A program made the position numbers and the translations under genes. Below are positions 59,387-64,000 of a stretch of 64,000 bases of DNA, one piece after another. The DNA is taken from contig NZ_CP143545.1 of the NCBI RefSeq assembly GCF_046237625.1, positions 2,604,001 through 2,668,000 on the forward strand, written 5' to 3'. The notes beneath the pieces are model-generated. The model was given only the letters and a program-made list of their open reading frames with translations, searched no databases and was not told where the DNA came from. This DNA comes from Paraperibacillus esterisolvens. Its GTDB lineage: Bacteria; Bacillota; Bacilli; Bacillales; DSM-1321. Positions within the stretch are counted from its first letter, which is position 1, and each line of letters opens with the position of its first letter.

Positions 59387-59815
59387 ATGAAAAAGTTTGC
59401 ATTAATGCTTATGGTAGGAATGTTTGTTTTAATGGGATCAAACCCAACTACAAATGCAAAAACAATAAATGAAGCTGATACAAAATTATGTAAAACTCTT
59501 CAATATGCACTTATGAGCATCATAAGAAAGCCAGTAGATAAAGCAATTGTAGAAATCTATAGGGATGACGTAAATGCACCAGAAGATCTTAGATGGGACG
59601 CCACTGGAGCAAAGTTAATTAAAATAAAGCAGCTGTACGGAGTGGGTGGATTGTATGAGATAACGTTAAAAATAATGCCTTTTTATCGCGCACATATAGC
59701 TTATGGAATTGATGAAGTTGTTATAAATACAAATGGTGAACTGATAAGCTATAAACATTTGAAAACTTATCCTAAAGACCCTAATCTCTCAACAAATCAG
59801 CAGAGAAAATATTGA
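59387..59815 (+). CDS. Exported DUF3888-type protein
   Basis: 142 residues with a Sec signal peptide (MKKFALMLMVGMFVLMGSNP, cut near TNAKT) and a small domain containing one cysteine (ADTKLCKTLQYALMSIIRKP; GGLYEITLKIMPFYRAHIAY). Pattern and length suggest the DUF3888 family of exported Bacillus proteins of unknown function. RBS ATGAGGTGATGG. Codon use is much more AT-rich than the neighbours, suggesting recent acquisition. Confidence 0.75.
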   Translation: MKKFALMLMVGMFVLMGSNPTTNAKTINEADTKLCKTLQYALMSIIRKPVDKAIVEIYRDDVNAPEDLRWDATGAKLIKIKQLYGVGGLYEITLKIMPFYRAHIAYGIDEVVINTNGELISYKHLKTYPKDPNLSTNQQRKY

Positions 59816-59816
59816 A

Positions 59817-59852
59817 TAAATGGGGACTTCCATACGGGTCCCCATTTTTTTC
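59817..59852 (+). terminator. Terminator after the DUF3888 gene
   Basis: AAATGGGGAC-ttccatacgg-GTCCCCATTT followed by TTTTTCC. Confidence 0.85.
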
Positions 59853-59888
59853 CTGATATCAACCTCACTCTTTGACACAGCCTAACAT

Positions 59889-62800
59889 TTAATGAGAGGC
59901 CTGTAAGTACTCAAGGGCGCTTTCGCAGTCCTCAATAATCTCTGCCCGGCTGTATGCTTCTTTATAACCTTCATATATTTCAAGAATTTCCCCTTTTAGC
60001 TGTTCCTTTAAGGAGCTGACGGTTTGCTGATAAATTTGTCTGCATTCTTCAAAAAGTCTCTCAGCCTGGCTTTTAAGATATTCCTCTGCAAGCGGTTCGA
60101 GTGCGGACTGCAAGGAATCTTTCATTCTCACACTTTCCTTTTTCTCAAAAAAGCTTCGTGGATTCTTAAATAGAGAAAGCTCCTTTTTGAAATCTGCTTC
60201 ATTCAGGCTCTTGAAGCCGGGTTGAAAATCCGGGACCTCTATCATGACGGTTTGGATTTCTGACATTTCTAATCCATTTCTGATTTCCTTGATTTGAACG
60301 GCCCAATTATTATAATGCTGTTTGAGGAGTTTGTTCATGTAGACCTCAGAACGGACGGTTGTGGCCCGCATCTCCTGGGCCAGGTCAAAGCCTGTTGATG
60401 ACAGCAGTTCCTGTAATGACAGCTTTAAAGCCTTTTTCAAATCCCTTCCGTCGTCCTTAAGGGCAGCAGGGCTGAAGGCCTCCCTGAAGAAATCATTGAA
60501 CCTGAGGAAAACGCGCTGCTTACAATAAAAAGCCAAATCCAAAATCTCGGTCCTCAGCCGGGACAGATCCAGTTCAAGATCTGTTTTTTCAATAATGGCA
60601 CTGATTTTTTTCAGCTCATCCTCCTGCTGCTTTTTCTGTGCTTCCTTTTCAGCCTGATCAAGTCGGGAGGCTGCAATGACTTCCTTTAGCATGTTCTCAG
60701 CCCGATGGAGAGAGGAGGCAGCAGAAGCAGCGGCAATCCCAGTCAGGTCCTCCTCAAGGAATCTGTTGAAATCTCTTTCAAAATCCGGCAGCCCGCTGCC
60801 TGATAGGAAGTGCTGTTTCAGCGGATCCCTGCCTTGCTTTTCCTCCAGGGCAGATTTGCTCGACAGGGGATAAATTTTTGGCTTCCTGATCTGGAAGCTC
60901 CCCAGCTGTCCGCTTACATAACCGGCGACCTCATCCAGCTCGTCCTTTGAGCCGGCAAGGTCTACAGCATTTATGATGAAAAACATTTTATCCATCGAAA
61001 AAGAATCTTTTACACGGCCCAATTGAATGAGGAATTCTCTATCTGCCTTTGAGAAGGAATGGTTGTAATAGGTAACAAACAGGATTGCATCCGAATTTTT
61101 TATATAATCAAACGCTGTCCCGGTATGCCTTGCATTGACAGAATCGGCGCCAGGTGTGTCTGTAAGTATGATTCCTTTACGGGTGATTTCGCAATCATAG
61201 TAAAGTTCGATCCAGTCAACCATGCAGGATTTCTTCTCGTTTGCAGCATAGTCCCTAAAGCTATCTATATCTACAATGATTTCTGTGCCAAGCTTTGCAG
61301 CAAGCAGGGGGTATCCTTCCAAAAAGGCCCGCAGGAAGGATGCATGTGAATTATGAGCCCCCATCCCGGCAGGCTCTTCCAAGATAGCACCCGCTTTTAA
61401 CACAGCTTCTTCGAGGGTTGAGATCTCTGTGTCATAAAAGGAGAACGCAAGCCTTACATCCTCAAGCAGCATGGCTTTTTCCTTAAGCTTTACTCTGGCC
61501 GTGCCATGCGGATTAGCGGAATCTGGCGGACAGATTTTATTAATTGCAGCAGTAGTGGGATTAGGGGATACAGGAAGCACCTTATCCCCAAGAAGAGCAT
61601 TGGCAAATGATGACTTTCCTGCACTGAAGGCTCCGAACAGAGCGACCGTAAATGTTTGGTTTGCCAGTCTAGAAGCCTGAGCTTCAAGATCCCTTGAAAT
61701 ATGTTGAAATCCCTTCTTATCCTTTAGCAGAATAGAGGTCCGGGAAAGCTTTTCAGCTATAGCTTCAATGTCGGTCTCTTCTTTCTTCTCTACAGTAGAA
61801 TTTACTGGAATCGAAGGATACTCTGCAGAACGTTGACCAGCATTTTCTTCAAACTCCATTTCGTCACTCACTACAACGCGGTAGTTATTTTCCTCTCCAT
61901 CCCACTGCTTGAAGAGCTGCATGATATCCGTGGACAAGTCAGGCGTTTTTTCGCCATTCAGATAAGCCTCAATTTCGGATTCTTCCTTGTCGATCCACTC
62001 CTGTGCTGCTTCTATTTTCTTTTTCGCCTGAATCAGTTCGGAATGCCGTCCCAGTTCCTTATCCAGCTTCAGCACTTTCTCATTCATCTTGCGCCTGGCA
62101 GCTTCTGCAAATTTGTCTAAAAATGGTCGAATAGCAGATTTTGCTTCTTTTTTAAGACCATCTGCAAGCTCCTGGGTAAATACTAGCACATATTGCCCGG
62201 TAATCTGGACCTGGCTCTTGACAGGCTCTTCCATGAGTGAATCAGGAATATCAATGGAAAAGGTCCGTGCCTTTTCTTCAAGCTCTCCATCAAATAGTTC
62301 ATGTTCCTTAAGGATTGAGATGCAAAGCTCTTTAATATGTCTCTCAAGCTGTGATTCTGCCTTGTCTGTCAGATCCTTCTTGAGAGCCATGAATCTCGAT
62401 TTTCTTTCCTGTTCTGTTTTGGACTTCGAGAAGAACATGCCGACCTTGAAGTCTTTTTTTGTAGACTCCAGATAAGATTCTGCCAGCGCCCTTGTGGAGG
62501 CCGGCATGAGATAAGCATTATTCAGAATGGTCTGCAGCCGGCTGTTGAAAGCTGCCAGGGCCTCGCTGGCTGCCTGTTCCGCATTCTTTTTTTCACTTTC
62601 AAGTTCTGCAGGATCTGTTAGAGTTCCATCTTGATCTGACTCGGTTTCACCGATTATTTTCTGCCAGGAAGAAAGTTCCCCTGACTTCTCCCTTCGAAGC
62701 CAGGCCATATGCTCCCCTGCAATCTGGACAGCTGCCCTGCCTGCAGTATCAGGTTTTTGTTCCTGTTCAGAGAAATCCTTGATAAGCTCCTTCACCTTCT

Positions 62801-63548
62801 CGAAATCATTTCTCGCAAGCCCCGGATTCTTTAAGGAGGTATAGAATATGGCATCAGGCTTCACATCCCAGCTTAAAAAGCTTTGTGATACAGAGTCTGC
62901 AAACTCATCGAATGTCAGCTCCGTTTCATCATGCTTATCAATCTGATTAACAATCAGATAAAGCGTTTTCCCAGAGGCCGCCACATCTTTAGCGAATAGG
63001 AAATTTACTTCTGATTGGACATGATTGTAATCCATTACATAAAAAACAATATCAGCTAAATGGATAGCCTCTTCGGTAGAAGCTTTATGGGCATCATCCG
63101 CCGAATCAATCCCTGGAGTATCCATGATGGCACTGTTATTTTCCAGGGGAAAATCAGGGGTGCTGATTTCAATGGCAGAAATCTCATCCCCTTTTTTACA
63201 ATAGGACTTAACCATTCCGTAATCATAGGGTGCCGGATACAAAACCGGAGCACCTTCCCTAAAAAATACTTTGGCAGAGTCCCCGCCCTTGCTTATCTTT
63301 ACTATGTTGGCACTCGTTGGCACCGGACTGGAAGGCAGAAGCTCTTTTCCGAGCAATGCATTGATCATGCTGGATTTGCCCGCAGAAAAATGGCCGCAGA
63401 ATGCAATCAGCCGCTCGGAATTCCGCTCTTTATGAATTAAACTTTTCATTTTGGCTGCGCTGTCTGCATCCCCTGTCCTGCTGTATTTTAAATACAGTCC
63501 TCCAAGGACGGGCAGGAGGCTTTTTTGGCTGGTAATTATGTGTTTCAT
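59889..63548 (-). CDS. dynA: Bacterial dynamin-like protein DynA, two fused GTPase modules
   Basis: 1219 residues, the size of B. subtilis DynA (YpbR), which is an internal fusion of two dynamin-like proteins. Module 1: G1 CGHFSAGKSSM (~51-61), G3 MDTPGIDSAD, G4 VNQIDKHD. Module 2: G1 GAFSAGKSSFANALLG (~638), G3 LTDTPGADSVN, G4 NAVDLAGSK. Each is followed by long helical stalk regions with membrane-binding segments between. DynA binds and fuses membranes and helps the cell resist membrane-damaging agents and phages. RBS AAGGGGAACTAACG. Both P-loops look intact. Confidence 0.96.
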   Translation of the reverse strand: MKHIITSQKSLLPVLGGLYLKYSRTGDADSAAKMKSLIHKERNSERLIAFCGHFSAGKSSMINALLGKELLPSSPVPTSANIVKISKGGDSAKVFFREGAPVLYPAPYDYGMVKSYCKKGDEISAIEISTPDFPLENNSAIMDTPGIDSADDAHKASTEEAIHLADIVFYVMDYNHVQSEVNFLFAKDVAASGKTLYLIVNQIDKHDETELTFDEFADSVSQSFLSWDVKPDAIFYTSLKNPGLARNDFEKVKELIKDFSEQEQKPDTAGRAAVQIAGEHMAWLRREKSGELSSWQKIIGETESDQDGTLTDPAELESEKKNAEQAASEALAAFNSRLQTILNNAYLMPASTRALAESYLESTKKDFKVGMFFSKSKTEQERKSRFMALKKDLTDKAESQLERHIKELCISILKEHELFDGELEEKARTFSIDIPDSLMEEPVKSQVQITGQYVLVFTQELADGLKKEAKSAIRPFLDKFAEAARRKMNEKVLKLDKELGRHSELIQAKKKIEAAQEWIDKEESEIEAYLNGEKTPDLSTDIMQLFKQWDGEENNYRVVVSDEMEFEENAGQRSAEYPSIPVNSTVEKKEETDIEAIAEKLSRTSILLKDKKGFQHISRDLEAQASRLANQTFTVALFGAFSAGKSSFANALLGDKVLPVSPNPTTAAINKICPPDSANPHGTARVKLKEKAMLLEDVRLAFSFYDTEISTLEEAVLKAGAILEEPAGMGAHNSHASFLRAFLEGYPLLAAKLGTEIIVDIDSFRDYAANEKKSCMVDWIELYYDCEITRKGIILTDTPGADSVNARHTGTAFDYIKNSDAILFVTYYNHSFSKADREFLIQLGRVKDSFSMDKMFFIINAVDLAGSKDELDEVAGYVSGQLGSFQIRKPKIYPLSSKSALEEKQGRDPLKQHFLSGSGLPDFERDFNRFLEEDLTGIAAASAASSLHRAENMLKEVIAASRLDQAEKEAQKKQQEDELKKISAIIEKTDLELDLSRLRTEILDLAFYCKQRVFLRFNDFFREAFSPAALKDDGRDLKKALKLSLQELLSSTGFDLAQEMRATTVRSEVYMNKLLKQHYNNWAVQIKEIRNGLEMSEIQTVMIEVPDFQPGFKSLNEADFKKELSLFKNPRSFFEKKESVRMKDSLQSALEPLAEEYLKSQAERLFEECRQIYQQTVSSLKEQLKGEILEIYEGYKEAYSRAEIIEDCESALEYLQASH

Positions 63549-63639
63549 CGTTAGTTCCCCTTGTCAGCTTGGCATTTGGAGTTCATATATTATTCATTTT
63601 AATCGAAATGATAAGAAAAAGAGTATCGAATTACTTAAA

Positions 63640-63672
63640 AAAAGAAAAAACCAGGCAAAAATTTCACCTGGC
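63640..63672 (-). terminator. Terminator after the 53-residue membrane protein gene
   Basis: Minus-strand CCAGG-tgaaatttttg-CCTGG followed by TTTTTTCTTTTTTT, overlapping the stop codon at 63664. Confidence 0.7.
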
Positions 63673-63825
63673 GGATCCAATGGCTTCTAAACGGCCATTT
63701 CTATTTTTAGGTATCGCTGCCTTTTCGACTGACTTGGATTTGCGGGCAGGCTGGATATTACCCAGCACATGTTTAAGCACAAAGAGGTATGTAAATACCG
63801 CTGCCATTATGAAAAACCAGACCAT
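63664..63825 (-). CDS. Small single-helix membrane protein
   Basis: 53 residues from ATG at 63823-63825, RBS GTGAGGTGCACC. MVWFFIMAAVFTYLFVLKHV is a membrane helix, followed by a basic, Lys/Arg-rich tail (QPARKSKSVEKAAIPKNRNG). No family recognised. It lies upstream of dynA on the same strand but has its own terminator, and it has Fur-like boxes upstream. Confidence 0.65.
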   Translation of the reverse strand: MVWFFIMAAVFTYLFVLKHVLGNIQPARKSKSVEKAAIPKNRNGRLEAIGSAR

Positions 63826-63849
63826 TAAGGTGCACCTCACTCAGCTAAT

Positions 63850-63903
63850 TGAGAATAATATTCAAGCTCAATTAGAATATAACAGAAATGATAATCGTTT
63901 TCA
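63850..63903. promoter_or_regulatory. Two Fur-box-like sites
   Basis: TGAGAATAATATTCA (63850-63864) and TGATAATCGTTTTCA (63889-63903) resemble the 7-1-7 Fur box TGATAATnATTATCA with three and two mismatches. They lie between the 53-residue gene (left) and a possible rightward gene start at 63991. PerR or Zur boxes are similar in shape. Confidence 0.4.
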
Positions 63904-63990
63904 ACTGATATTATCAGATAATTGCTTATATTTTCTCAGCAGAAGAATCAGTTGGCGAAAAAACTCTCCTATAATCGGTAAGGGACTTTA

Positions 63991-64000
63991 ATGCTGCTTC
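63991..64000 (+). CDS. Possible start of a rightward gene, cut by the window edge
   Basis: ATGCTGCTTC preceded by TAAGGGA at normal spacing and by TATAAT at 63970-63975. Only three codons are visible, so nothing can be said of the product. Confidence 0.3.

Larger units (their letters stand above)
59119..59882. mobile_element. Possible small inserted segment bounded by imperfect inverted repeats
   Basis: GGCTCTGTTAAA at 59119-59130 and TTTGACACAGCC at 59871-59882 are inverted repeats matching at 10 of 12 positions, and GGCTcTGTxxAA ends are common among insertion sequences of Bacillaceae. The segment is AT-rich, encodes only a DUF3888 protein, and lies between genes that keep B. subtilis-like order. 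No transposase is present and no target duplication was recognised. Confidence 0.35.

Noticed and set aside
63569..63991. 140-codon plus-strand frame at the right end
   Set aside because: It runs through the terminator, antisense to a small gene with good RBS, and across the Fur-like boxes.

Overview
The window is chromosomal DNA of a spore-forming Bacillaceae bacterium (order Bacillales). This rests on strong AGGAGG-type ribosome binding sites, frequent TTG/GTG starts, and sporulation genes (spo0M, sspL, a YjcZ-type peptide, an Hsp20-like coat protein behind a SigK-type promoter). Long stretches follow the gene order I know from Bacillus subtilis. It is not B. subtilis itself: fhs, a ~318-residue thymidylate synthase, a second RsgA-type GTPase and several repeat families are additional. 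The genus cannot be fixed from the sequence alone.

Layout. 1-6000: yflJ-like gene, a MurG-type glycosyltransferase, MATE exporter, Hsp20-like protein, secreted CAP protein, MarR regulator, YdaT-like protein and a possible broken zinc-ribbon gene. 6100-8310: an AT-rich island with a WYL regulator and a DJ-1/PfpI protein, next to the decayed right end of a Tn3-family transposon whose 38-bp terminal repeat is still readable. 8314-17400: CobW GTPase, then the yod block (ctpA, yodJ, deoD, yodL, yozD, yodN, yozE) with spo0M and a kinase inserted. 17600-25600: exported SGNH hydrolase, PTS EIIA, msrB/msrA, second rsgA, DUF4397 protein, ypmS-ypmR-ypmQ and a PCYCGC protein. 25586-34250: degV, ypmP-like gene, tatC/tatA, ilvA, thyA, ypjP, ypiP, brxA. 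34300-43700: ilvD, the ypgQ-ABC-F-ypgR operon, and fhs-unknown-gpx-degV. 43700-45330: a repeat-filled divergent intergenic region between fhs and metA. 45333-54240: metA, methyltransferase, mntR, DUF421, topB, a sugar ABC importer without its own ATPase. 54248-64000: MBL hydrolase, ypeQ, ypeP, ypdQ, sspL, ypcP, sulfurtransferase, a small AT-rich insert (DUF3888), dynA and a small membrane protein.

Functional threads: amino-acid supply (ilvA and ilvD, each with a CodY-like box upstream; metA), one-carbon and nucleotide metabolism (fhs, thyA, deoD), thiol and oxidative-stress repair (msrA/B, brxA, gpx, sulfurtransferase), nucleic-acid enzymes (topB with a LexA-type box, YpcP, two RNase H-like proteins), envelope and export (Tat, CtpA, VanY-type peptidase, MurG, DynA) and sporulation.

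No rRNA, tRNA, CRISPR array or intact mobile element was found. The most unusual sequence is the fhs-metA intergenic region: a 41-bp tandem array directly followed by a ~197-bp tandem array. The latter has conserved blocks of about 130 bp alternating with variable AT-rich spacers. Fragments of both families occur elsewhere in the window. Family names were assigned by reading motifs and by remembered synteny; no database search was run.
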